Shown one piece after another: positions 22,334 to 29,782 of a stretch of 64,000 nucleotides of DNA. Source of the DNA: Arcuatula senhousia (Eukaryota > Mollusca > Bivalvia > Mytilida > Mytilidae); the NCBI GenBank assembly GCA_963971305.1, contig OZ020313.1, positions 18,797,260-18,861,259 on the forward strand. Reading direction: 5' to 3'. The stretch's first letter is position 1. Each line of letters starts with the position of its first letter. The translations under genes were made by a program, and so were the position numbers. Below the pieces are notes generated by a model. That model searched no databases, had not been told where the DNA came from, and was given only the letters and a program-made list of their open reading frames with translations.

Positions 22334-22783
22334 TCAACATATTTTCTTAAAGGTAAGATTTTGTAAGTTTGTTTTCGTAGTTTGTTGTTTTTTCATCAAC
22401 AGATTTTCTTTTGTGGTAAGATTTTGTGAGTTTCTCGTAAAAGTGGAAGGTTTTTCGTCAATGCATTTTGATTTTGTTTGAATTTGATGTACCGATTTTC
22501 GTTTTTTAGTCAAACGTTTACAGTTTTGTCTTGCATTTTTGTGTGGAAAACGCATCGATAGGTATTTTTAAAGGGGGGAAATGGCTTAAAATGGGCATTT
22601 TAGGGTGAAAATGGGTAAAATGGGGCTAAAACGGGTGTTTTGGGGGTAAAATGAGTAAAATGGGGGGGGGGTAATGGGGGATATTGGGGCTGCTGCTGCT
22701 GCTGCTGCGGAGGGTAAATGGCTGCTATTGCTGCTCCAGTAGAGGTAGTTTAGGGGAGGGGGAGAGGGATTTTGCTGTTCCAT
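22334..22783 (-). repeat. CAG/Ala-tract ORF and A-rich tandem segment, arm A
   Basis: Minus-strand sequence holds a short frame (22586-22783) starting MEQQNPSPPP. Its Ala run comes from 6 CAG units; another frame would read polyGln. It is followed by C-rich TTTTACCCC repeats and a Lys-rich frame with a ~60-bp internal duplication (AAAATCTTACC...GTTGATGAAAAA). Arms B and C have 9 and 13 CAG units. The ATG sits in a good context (CCCATGG), but composition makes a real protein doubtful. Confidence 0.5.
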
Positions 22784-22818
22784 GGGAAGAATGAAAACGC
22801 GTATACTAGTTCGGATAG

Positions 22819-22824
22819 TTTATT
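22819..22824 (-). terminator. Poly(A) signal after the 182-aa gene, arm A
   Basis: AATAAA on the minus strand, 30 bp past the stop of the C2H2/basic gene. Conserved in arms B (25504-25509) and C (28837-28842). Confidence 0.55.
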
Positions 22825-22853
22825 GAGATAAAACATTCTTCTTCAGGTAGTCT

Positions 22854-23402
22854 TTAAACGATCGCTTCTTCTTTAATGGGTTGGTTGGTTTCTTTTGGAT
22901 GTTCCTTGTTTGTCTTGGGCTTTCTCCCTCTTGAGGTCTTTGTAGGCTTGTGGTTCATGGGTTTCTTGGTCTTTACACCGTTGAGGCTCTTTACTTCCTT
23001 GGACTTTGCTAGTCTTCTTCTTGAGTTCTTTGTAGGCTTTACTGATTTTCCATTATGGTTCATGGGCTTCTTGGCCTTTACAACGTTAAGGTTCTTTACA
23101 TCCTTGGTCTTCTCAGACTTAATCGATCGCCGTGTCTTCTTTAACTTTGCCATCTGTTCTCTCTTTGAGTCTTGTAGCTTTGTCAAGTGTCTTATTTCCT
23201 TGTATATTGCTTTTCCTAAACTTTCAAGTCTTTGTTCCACACTCTTTAGACGTTTGGATTGTTCTCCCGATGGCACAACGTGTCGAGTCTTAGCTTGTGT
23301 TGCCCTTTTCTCTTTCGAGTCTACATGCTTCACCTTCTCGTGTCGTGTAACATCACTCGGCCATGAAAACCGTCTATTGCATTCGGAGCACTGATAAGCC
23401 AT
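22854..23402 (-). CDS. C2H2 zinc-finger, lysine-rich protein (182 aa), arm A
   Basis: One N-terminal C2H2 finger, YQCSECNRRFSWPSDVTRHE...H (residues 3-25), is followed by a long Lys/Arg-rich tail. A helical, heptad-like stretch lies near residues 55-90. The tail has a ~40-residue imperfect duplication (KNLNVVKAKKPMNH at ~103 and KSLNGVKTKKPMNH at ~138, each followed by KPTK-type runs). The predicted charge is strongly positive, so DNA binding, core/nucleoid packaging or a terminal-protein-like role are possible. None is shown. It lies upstream of the polymerase in the same direction, with its own TATA-like box and poly(A) signal. The antisense frame of 172 aa is a shadow. Arm A has Leu where B and C have Pro at residue 51. 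Family not recognised. Confidence 0.75.
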   Translation of the reverse strand: MAYQCSECNRRFSWPSDVTRHEKVKHVDSKEKRATQAKTRHVVPSGEQSKRLKSVEQRLESLGKAIYKEIRHLTKLQDSKREQMAKLKKTRRSIKSEKTKDVKNLNVVKAKKPMNHNGKSVKPTKNSRRRLAKSKEVKSLNGVKTKKPMNHKPTKTSRGRKPKTNKEHPKETNQPIKEEAIV

Positions 23403-23454
23403 GTTTTCTCTTCGGTGTCTAACGTAAAACTAACTCAATCTCTATCTGTTGTTC

Positions 23455-23463
23455 CTTATATCT
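23455..23463 (-). promoter_or_regulatory. TATA-like box, arm A
   Basis: Minus strand ATATAAGGA about 55 bp upstream of the 182-aa ATG. Equivalent ATATAAGG (arm B, ~24868) and TATAAAGA (arm C, 28201) occur at the same place. Confidence 0.45.
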
Positions 23464-23626
23464 CTCTTTCCCTAATCTCTAACCCTAACCATAATCTCTA
23501 TCCCTAACTCTCCCCTTTTTTTCCTTTCACTCACCTATTTCACTTTCTTAACCTTATATTCGTTATGTAAAGGTCTTTAGCTCTTTAACGATATGTAACA
23601 CATCTACCCTCACTTAAAATGTGGAA

Positions 23627-23927
23627 TTGGTCACTTTGTGGTCAAGTCCTGACTGACCATTGACCAATACCATCCTAATAACCCCAGAATCTGTGTCTAG
23701 ACTTCTTAGGTTATCTAACGATATACAACAACTCTATATTAGACCTAATTTAAGGATTGGTCACTTTGTGGTCAAGTCCTGACTGACCATTGACCAATAC
23801 CATTCTAATAACCCCAGAATCTGCGTCTAGACTTCTTATGCTATCTAACGATATACAACAACCCTATATTAGACTTAATTTAAGGATTGTCCACTTTGTG
23901 GTCAAGCCCCTAATGACCACTGACCAA
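23627..23927 (-). repeat. 130-bp iteron-like direct repeats, arm A
   Basis: GTCAAG anchors recur at 23641, 23771 and 23901, giving an exact 130-bp period. Each unit centres on TTGGTCACTTTGTGGTCAAG and TGACTGACCATTGACCAA, a dense cluster of inverted GGTCA/TGACC words. Position between hinge and first promoter suggests an origin or enhancer. Confidence 0.75.
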
Positions 23928-24029
23928 AACACAGTATATCATCGGCAAGCCGTTGTCCTAGAAAAGACAATGCAACAAACCGGAAGGAAATCGGACAAGG
24001 AATAACAAAGTTGTGGCCCGTTAAACACT

Positions 24030-24299
24030 AGTAGTATAGATGTGGTAATCAAGTCCCATTTCTCGGGCTGATTAGGGCTGATTAGCCCTCTGTGACGTCA
24101 TATCCACTTCCGGTCCGCCATCTTGCTTCCTGTTCCGCCATCTTGCTTCCGGTCCGCCATCTTACTTTCGGTTCCGCCATTTTGCTTCCGGTCGGCCATC
24201 TTGCTTCCGGTGACGCCACATCCAGTCCTTTTGGAATCTCATTTTCCCGCGAAAATTCGAATTCGGGATATCCGAGCTTATCGGTGCATCTATACTACT
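24030..24299. promoter_or_regulatory. Hinge S1: CRE/ETS/YY1/E2F-like bidirectional control region
   Basis: The 270-bp unit begins AGTAGTATAGATG and ends with its complement, the first 10 bases matching the outer termini of the element. Inside: GGGCTGATTA twice, TGACGTCA (24093-24100, CRE), ACTTCCGGT (24106-24114, ETS), five CCAT(C/T)TT YY1-like cores at about 20-bp spacing (24118-24202) alternating with CTTCCGG, then TTTTCCCGCGAAAA (24242-24255, E2F-like). Diverging arms A and B read away from it. I infer a shared promoter/enhancer tied to host S-phase factors. Motif matches are by consensus only. Confidence 0.65.
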
Positions 24300-24402
24300 A
24301 GTGTTTAACGGGCCACAACTTTGTTATTCCTTGTCCGATTTCCTTCCGGTTTGTTGCATTGTCTTCTCTAGGACAACGGCTTGCCGATGATATACTGTGT
24401 TT

Positions 24403-24705
24403 TGGTCAGTGGTCATTAGGGGCTTGACCACAAAGTGGACAATCCTTAAATTAAGTCTAATATAGGGTTGTTGTATATCGTTAGATAGCATAAGAAGTCT
24501 AGACGCAGATTCTGGGGTTATTAGAATGGTATTGGTCAATGGTCAGTCAGGACTTGACCACAAAGTGACCAATCCTTAAATTAGGTCTAATATAGAGTTG
24601 TTGTATCTCGTTAGATAACCTAAGAAGTCTAGACACAGATTCTGGGGTTATTAGGATGGTATTGGTCAATGGTCAGTCAGGACTTGACCACAAAGTGACC
24701 AATTC
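24403..24705 (+). repeat. 130-bp iteron-like direct repeats, arm B
   Basis: CTTGACCACAAAGTG starts at 24423, 24553 and 24683, an exact 130-bp period. The third unit departs after the GACCAATTCC word. Confidence 0.75.
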
Positions 24706-24925
24706 CACATTTTAAGTGAGGGTAGATGTGTTACATATCGTTAAAGAGCTAAAGACCTTTACATAACGAATATAAGGTTAAGAAAGTGAAATAGGTGAGT
24801 GAAAGGAAAAAAGGGGAGAGTTAGGGATAGAGATTATGGTTAGGGTTAGAGATTAGGGAAAGAGAGATATAAGGAACAACAGATAGAGATTGAGTTAGTT
24901 TTACGTTAGACACCGAAGAGAAAAC

Positions 24926-25474
24926 ATGGCTTATCAGTGCTCCGAATGCAATAGACGGTTTTCATGGCCGAGTGATGTTACACGACACGAGAAGGTGAAG
25001 CATGTAGACTCGAAAGAGAAAAGGGCAACACAAGCTAAGACTCGACACGTTGTGCCATCGGGAGAACAATCCAAACGTCCAAAGAGTGTAGAACAAAGAC
25101 TTGAAAGTTTAGGAAAAGCAATATACAAGGAAATAAGACACTTGACAAAGCTACAAGACTCAAAGAGAGAACAGATGGCAAAGTTAAAGAAGACACGGCG
25201 ATCGATTAAGTCTGAGAAGACCAAGGATGTAAAGAACCTTAACGTTGTAAAGGCCAAGAAGCCCATGAACCATAATGGAAAATCAGTAAAGCCTACAAAG
25301 AACTCAAGAAGAAGACTAGCAAAGTCCAAGGAAGTAAAGAGCCTCAACGGTGTAAAGACCAAGAAACCCATGAACCACAAGCCTACAAAGACCTCAAGAG
25401 GGAGAAAGCCCAAGACAAACAAGGAACATCCAAAAGAAACCAACCAACCCATTAAAGAAGAAGCGATCGTTTAA
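24926..25474 (+). CDS. C2H2 zinc-finger, lysine-rich protein (182 aa), arm B
   Basis: Same protein as in arms A and C: N-terminal C2H2 finger (residues 3-25), basic tail with two KKPMNH repeats, stop at the same codon. It differs from the arm A copy by Pro51. A TATA-like ATATAAGG lies about 55 bp upstream and AATAAA at 25504-25509 follows. It is intact although the polymerase of this arm is truncated, so it could still be expressed. Function unknown; DNA-binding is inferred from finger and charge. Confidence 0.75.
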   Translation: MAYQCSECNRRFSWPSDVTRHEKVKHVDSKEKRATQAKTRHVVPSGEQSKRPKSVEQRLESLGKAIYKEIRHLTKLQDSKREQMAKLKKTRRSIKSEKTKDVKNLNVVKAKKPMNHNGKSVKPTKNSRRRLAKSKEVKSLNGVKTKKPMNHKPTKTSRGRKPKTNKEHPKETNQPIKEEAIV

Positions 25475-25544
25475 AGACTACCTGAAGAAGAATGTTTTAT
25501 CTCAATAAACTATCCGAACTAGTATACGCGTTTTCATTCTTCCC

Positions 25545-26012
25545 ATGGAACAGCAAAATCCCTCTCCCCCTCCCCTAAACTCCCTCTACTGGAGCAGCAA
25601 TAGCAGCCATTTACCCTCCGCAGCAGCAGCAGCAGCAGCAGCAGCAGCCCCAATATCCCCCATTACCCCCCCCCCCACATTTTACTCATTTTACCCCCAA
25701 AACACCCGTTTTAGCCCCATTTTACCCATTTTCACCCTAAAATGCCCATTCTAAGCCATTTCCCCCCTTTAAAAATACATGTACCTATCGATGCGTTTTC
25801 CACACAAAAATGCAAGACAAAACTGTAAACGTTTGACTAAAAAACGAAAATCGGTACATCAAATTCAAACAAAATCAAAATGCATTGACGAAAAACCTTC
25901 CACTTTTAAAAGAAACTCACAAAATCTTACCACAAAAGAAAATCTGTTGATGAAAAAACAACAAACTACGAAAACAAACTTACAAAATCTTACCTTTAAG
26001 AAAATATGTTGA
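25545..26012 (+). repeat. CAG/Ala-tract ORF and A-rich tandem segment, arm B
   Basis: Short frame from 25545 with 9 CAG units (Ala run), then C-rich TTTTACCCC repeats and a Lys-rich frame with the ~60-bp duplication. Equivalent to 22334-22783 and 28878-29351; the CAG number differs in each arm. Confidence 0.5.
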
Positions 26013-26134
26013 TGAAAAACCAACAAACATAAAAATTTAAAGAACCGATTCCAACAAAAAGCAATTCGATGAACTAAAACTTTCAAAATGTAAAATCAAG
26101 TCCAAACCAGTTCTAACCGGTTTGATCCAGAAGT

Positions 26135-26153
26135 CACGTGACATGATCACGTG
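26135..26153 (+). promoter_or_regulatory. Paired CACGTG E-boxes, arm B
   Basis: CACGTG at 26135-26140 and 26148-26153, 13 bp apart as in arms A and C, upstream of the CAG|GTAAAC donor at 26172. Confidence 0.45.
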
Positions 26154-26171
26154 GTACAATCCATTATACAG

Positions 26172-26443
26172 GTAAACCATTTGAAATGAAATCATTTTAC
26201 GATTAGACACCAAAGAGTTCAGACGTGTTTTAACGAAGAGAAAATGTAGGACTCATACATATCCAACTTAACTTTGAAAGGCATACTACTAAATGAAGAG
26301 GAAACAATAGACAATAAATAATTTGAAAGGCATAGAATTTAAAAGAGAAGGAATCAATTGACGACATATAATTTTAAACGTATACAATTAAAAAAAAGGA
26401 AACAATAGACACCATATACTTACCTGTGTTATTTTTATTTTAG
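26172..26443 (+). other. Predicted 272-bp 5' intron, arm B
   Basis: Donor GTAAAC after ATACAG and acceptor TTTTATTTTAG before the ATG at 26444; same length as in arms A and C. Confidence 0.4.
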
Positions 26444-27409
26444 ATGGCTAAGCAATTTACCTGCAACCAATGTGAAGCCAATTTTGAGAAGATGAGTCAG
26501 CTACATCGTCATAGACGATGGACCAACCACCGAGAGACTTACTCGTGTACGAGATGCACCAAGACTTTTACAAGGCGGGAGAATCTACAAGCTCATATGA
26601 CCCGCCACCAAATGGGTTACGAATGTATCCAATGCAACCAGGCCTTTGCCACCCAACGCCATTTAGAGTTACATCAGCAAAGACATGGACAAAGAGGAGC
26701 AGGGCAACCGTTCCATATGGATGATCCGAAATCCTATTACACCATCAAACGGCAGGAGAAGAAAAGAATACTCAAGTTTGGAACTTCGAGAAATCATTAT
26801 ACCGTCACCTTTAAGGAATTCGAAGTCACGGACCTGCCTTCCATCACAAGAACATTACATCGGTTATTCGACTCCATCCTGCAAACCATTGGAGAAGCGA
26901 TGAAAGAACACGACCTCGTTAAACTAACAATTGAAACCAACTCCCTTGACTTCCCGATTGCCCTTCCCATATTACAACTCAAGGACCTGACTACGGAACT
27001 ACTATTAAAGGAAATAGAGAGAGTATTACAATCTCATGAGGAGTTTGTATTGGACGGAAGTTTAGAATTAGATGTCCTCCACGTATCTATTCCCGAAGGA
27101 TCCGGGCGGAAACGGTGCAATTACGTTGATCTCAACAGAATGCTGAAAGACAAACAAAGTATCATCAGAATACAGAACCGAGACGAACTGTGTTGTGCTA
27201 GAGCCATCGTTACTGCTAAAGCCAGGATCGATAAGCACTCAATGTGGGACACTATCCGCCAAGGAAGACGTATTCAACAGGAATTAGCAGAAAAACTCCA
27301 CGAGAAAGCCAATGTACCAAATGGACCCTGTGGCATCGAGGAACTGAAACAATTTCAAGCTGTACTGATGTGTAGTATAGATGTGGTAATCAGGTCCCAT
27401 TTCTCGGGC
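26444..27409 (+). pseudogene. Truncated polymerase N-terminus, arm B
   Basis: The first 308 codons equal arm A/C polymerase: three intact C2H2 fingers including the His that arm C lost in finger 3, plus the linker region. At 27367 the sequence jumps into hinge S2 and adds 14 unrelated codons before a stop at about 27410. It lacks the Cys/His cluster, exonuclease, nuclease-like and polymerase domains. If translated, it would be a stand-alone triple-finger DNA-binding fragment, possibly a competitor for the same sites; that is speculation. Confidence 0.85.
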
Positions 27410-27638
27410 TGATTAGGGCTGATTAGCCCTCTGTGACGTCATATCCACTTCCGGTCCGCCATCTTGAAGCACGGTGGCCATCTTGCTTCCGGTTCGCCAT
27501 CTTGGATCTCGGCGGCCATCTTGGATCTCGTCGGCCATCTTGCTTCCGGTGACGCCACATCCGGTCCTTTTGGAATCTCATTTTCCCGCGAAAATTCGAA
27601 TTCGGGATATCCGAGCTTATCGGTGCATCTATACTACT
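27371..27638. promoter_or_regulatory. Hinge S2: second control region
   Basis: Same orientation and layout as S1, beginning GTAGTATAGATG (first bases lost at the junction) and ending CATCTATACTACT. It has TGACGTCA (27434-27441), an ACTTCCGGT ETS-like site, five CCATCTT cores spaced ~20 bp, and TTTTCCCGCGAAAA (27581-27594). The middle repeat units differ from S1 (GGATCTCGGCGG-type spacers replace some CTTCCGG), so S1 and S2 have evolved separately or are length variants. Confidence 0.65.
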
Positions 27639-27741
27639 AGTGTTTAACGGGCCCTAACTTTGTTATTCCTTGACCGATTTCCTTCCGGTTTGTTGCATTG
27701 TCTTCCTTAGGACAATGGCTTTCTGATGATATACTGTGTGT

Positions 27742-28044
27742 TTGTCAGTGGTCATTAGGGGCTTGACCACAAAGTGACCAATCCTTAAATTAAGTGTAAT
27801 ATAGAGTTGTTGTATATCGTTAGATAGCCTAAGAAGTCTAGACGCAGATTCTGGGGTTATTAGGATGGTATTGGTTAGTGGTCAGTCAGGACTTGACCAC
27901 AAAGTGACCAATCCTTAAATTAGGTCTAATATAGAGTTGTTGTATATCGTTAGATAGCATAAGAAGTGTAGACGCAGATTCTGGGGTTATTAGGATGGTA
28001 TTGGTCAGTGGTCAGTCAGGACTTGACCACAAAGTGACCAATTC
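27742..28044 (+). repeat. 130-bp iteron-like direct repeats, arm C
   Basis: CTTGACCACAAAGTG starts at 27762, 27892 and 28022, exact 130-bp period, same organisation as in arms A and B. Confidence 0.75.
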
Positions 28045-28200
28045 CACATTTTAAGTGAGGGTAGATGTGTTACATATCGTTAAAGAGCTAAAGACCTGTA
28101 CATAACGAATATAAGGTTAAGAAAGTGAAATAGGTGAGTGAAAGGAAAAAAGGGGATAGTTAGGGTTAGAGATTATGGTTAGGGATAAGGGAAAGAGGGA

Positions 28201-28208
28201 TATAAAGA
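28201..28208 (+). promoter_or_regulatory. TATA-like box, arm C
   Basis: TATAAAGA 58 bp upstream of the ATG at 28259. This is a better TATA match than in arms A and B (ATATAAGG). Confidence 0.45.
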
Positions 28209-28258
28209 GCAACAGATAGAGATTGAGTTAGTTTTACTTTAGACACCGAAAAGAAAAC

Positions 28259-28807
28259 ATGGCTTATCAGTGCTCCGAATGCAATAGACGGTTTTCATGG
28301 CCGAGTGATGTTACACGCCACGAGAAGGTGAAGCATGTAGACTCAAAAGAGAAAAGGACAATACACACTAAGACTCGACACGTTGTGCCATCGGGAGAAC
28401 AATCCAAACGTCCAAAGAGTGTGGAACAAAGACTTGAAAGTTTAGGAAAAGCAATATACAAGGAAATAAGACACTTGACAAAGCTACAAGACTCAAAGAG
28501 AGAACAGATGGCAAAGTTAAAGAAGACACGGCGATCGATTAAGTCTGAGAAGACCAAGGATGTAAAGAACCTTAACGTTGTAAAGGCCAAGAAGCCCATG
28601 AACCATAATGGAAAATCAGTAAAGCCTACAAAGAACTCAAGAAGAAGACTAGCAAAGTCCAAGGAAGTAAAGAGCCTCAACGGTGTAAAGACCAAGAAAC
28701 CCATGAACCACAAGCCTACAAAGACCTCAAGAGGGAGAAAGCCCAAGACAAACAAGGAACATCCAAAAGAAACCAACCAACCCATTAAAGAAGAAGCGAT
28801 CGTTTAA
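28259..28807 (+). CDS. C2H2 zinc-finger, lysine-rich protein (182 aa), arm C
   Basis: Same 182-residue protein as arms A and B with a few substitutions clustered near residues 33-37 (RTIHT in place of RATQA). Finger ligands Cys5, Cys8 and the downstream His pair are kept. The two KKPMNH repeats and Arg/Lys-rich C-terminus are intact. Followed by AATAAA at 28837-28842. Retention of an intact frame in three copies while the polymerase is interrupted suggests recent duplication or continuing use. Function not recognised. Confidence 0.75.
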   Translation: MAYQCSECNRRFSWPSDVTRHEKVKHVDSKEKRTIHTKTRHVVPSGEQSKRPKSVEQRLESLGKAIYKEIRHLTKLQDSKREQMAKLKKTRRSIKSEKTKDVKNLNVVKAKKPMNHNGKSVKPTKNSRRRLAKSKEVKSLNGVKTKKPMNHKPTKTSRGRKPKTNKEHPKETNQPIKEEAIV

Positions 28808-28877
28808 AGACTACCTGAAGAAGAATGTTTTATCTCAATAAACTATCCGAACTAGTATACGCGTTTTCATTCTTCCC

Positions 28878-28952
28878 ATGGAACAGCAAAATCCCTCTCC
28901 CCCTCCCCTAAACTACCTCTACTGGAGCAGCAATAGCAGCCATTTACCCTCC

Positions 28953-28994
<42 letters not shown>

Positions 28995-29351
28995 CCAATA
29001 TCCCCCATTACCCCCCCATTTTACTCATTTTACCCCCAAAACACCCGTTTTAGCCCCATTTTACCCATTTTCACCCTAAAATGCCCATTCTAAGCCATTT
29101 CCCCCCTTTAAAAATACATGTACCTATCGATGCGTTTTCCACACAAAAATGCAAGACAAAACTGTAAACGTTTGACTAAAAAACGAAAATCGGTACATCA
29201 AATTCAAACAAAATCAAAATGCATTGACGAAAAACCTTCCACTTTTAAAAGAAACTCACAAAATCTTACCACAAAAGAAAATCTGTTGATGAAAAAACAA
29301 CAAACTACGAAAACAAACTTACAAAATCTTACCTTTAAGAAAATATGTTGA
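28878..29351 (+). repeat. CAG/Ala-tract ORF and A-rich tandem segment, arm C
   Basis: Frame 28878-29093 has 13 CAG units, the longest of the three arms. The Lys-rich frame 29118-29351 contains the ~60-bp duplication. The peptide potential of both is doubtful. Confidence 0.5.
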
Positions 29352-29473
29352 TGAAAAACCAACAAACATAAAAATTTAAAGAACCGATTCCAACAAAAAG
29401 CAATTCGATGAACTAAAACTTTCAAAATGTAAAATCAAGTCCAAACTAGTTCTAACCGGTTTGATCCAGAAGT

Positions 29474-29492
29474 CACGTGACATGATCACGTG
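29474..29492 (+). promoter_or_regulatory. Paired CACGTG E-boxes, arm C
   Basis: CACGTG at 29474-29479 and 29487-29492, inside GTCACGTGAC and ATCACGTGGT. They lie 19 bp before the predicted donor. Confidence 0.5.
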
Positions 29493-29510
29493 GTACAATC
29501 CATTATACAG

Positions 29511-29782
29511 GTAAACCATTTGAAATGAAATCATTTTACGATTAGACACCAAAGAGTTCAGACGTGTTTTAACGAAGAGAAAATGTAGGACTCATACATA
29601 TCCAACTTAACTTTGAAAGGCATACTACTAAATGAAGAGGAAACAATAGACAATATATAATTTGAAAGGCATAGAATTTAAAAGAGAAGGAATCAATTGA
29701 CGACATATAATTTTAAACGTATACAATTAAAAAAGAGGAAACAATAGACACCATATACTTACCTGTGTTATTTTTATTTTAG
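29511..29782 (+). other. Predicted 272-bp 5' intron before polymerase, arm C
   Basis: Donor ATACAG|GTAAAC, acceptor TTTTATTTTAG|ATGG. The interior has three diverged tandem units with GAGGAAACAATAGAC. The opposite strand near the acceptor has a perfect CAGGTAAGT donor match (29757-29765), a curiosity that could allow antisense splicing. Confidence 0.45.

Larger units (their letters stand above)
17113..24029 (-). repeat. Arm A: giant terminal inverted repeat (6.9 kb)
   Basis: Inverted copy of arm C over its whole length, from the outer AGTAGTATAG terminus to the inner GGCCCGTTAAACACT edge. Both genes of the element are inside the repeat, reading toward the outer end. Confidence 0.9.
24300..27367 (+). 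repeat. Arm B: truncated third copy of the arm
   Basis: Collinear with the inner 3.07 kb of arm C, from AGTGTTTAACGGG to within the polymerase codon 308, where it breaks into hinge S2. Its palindromic relation to arm A is exact about the S1 centre (positions sum to 48329). Confidence 0.85.

Noticed and set aside
24030..24299. Hinge S1 as an ordinary MITE inserted into the palindrome
   Set aside because: It has inverted ends, but the flanking CACT/AGTG is an inverted, not a direct, repeat. S2 also lacks a TSD, so simple insertion is not demonstrated.
24934..25452. 172-aa antisense frame rich in Phe/Leu, membrane-protein-like, present in all three arms
   Set aside because: It is the exact reverse of the lysine-rich 182-aa gene. 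AAG/AAA codons read backwards give Phe/Leu, so conservation is explained by the sense gene.
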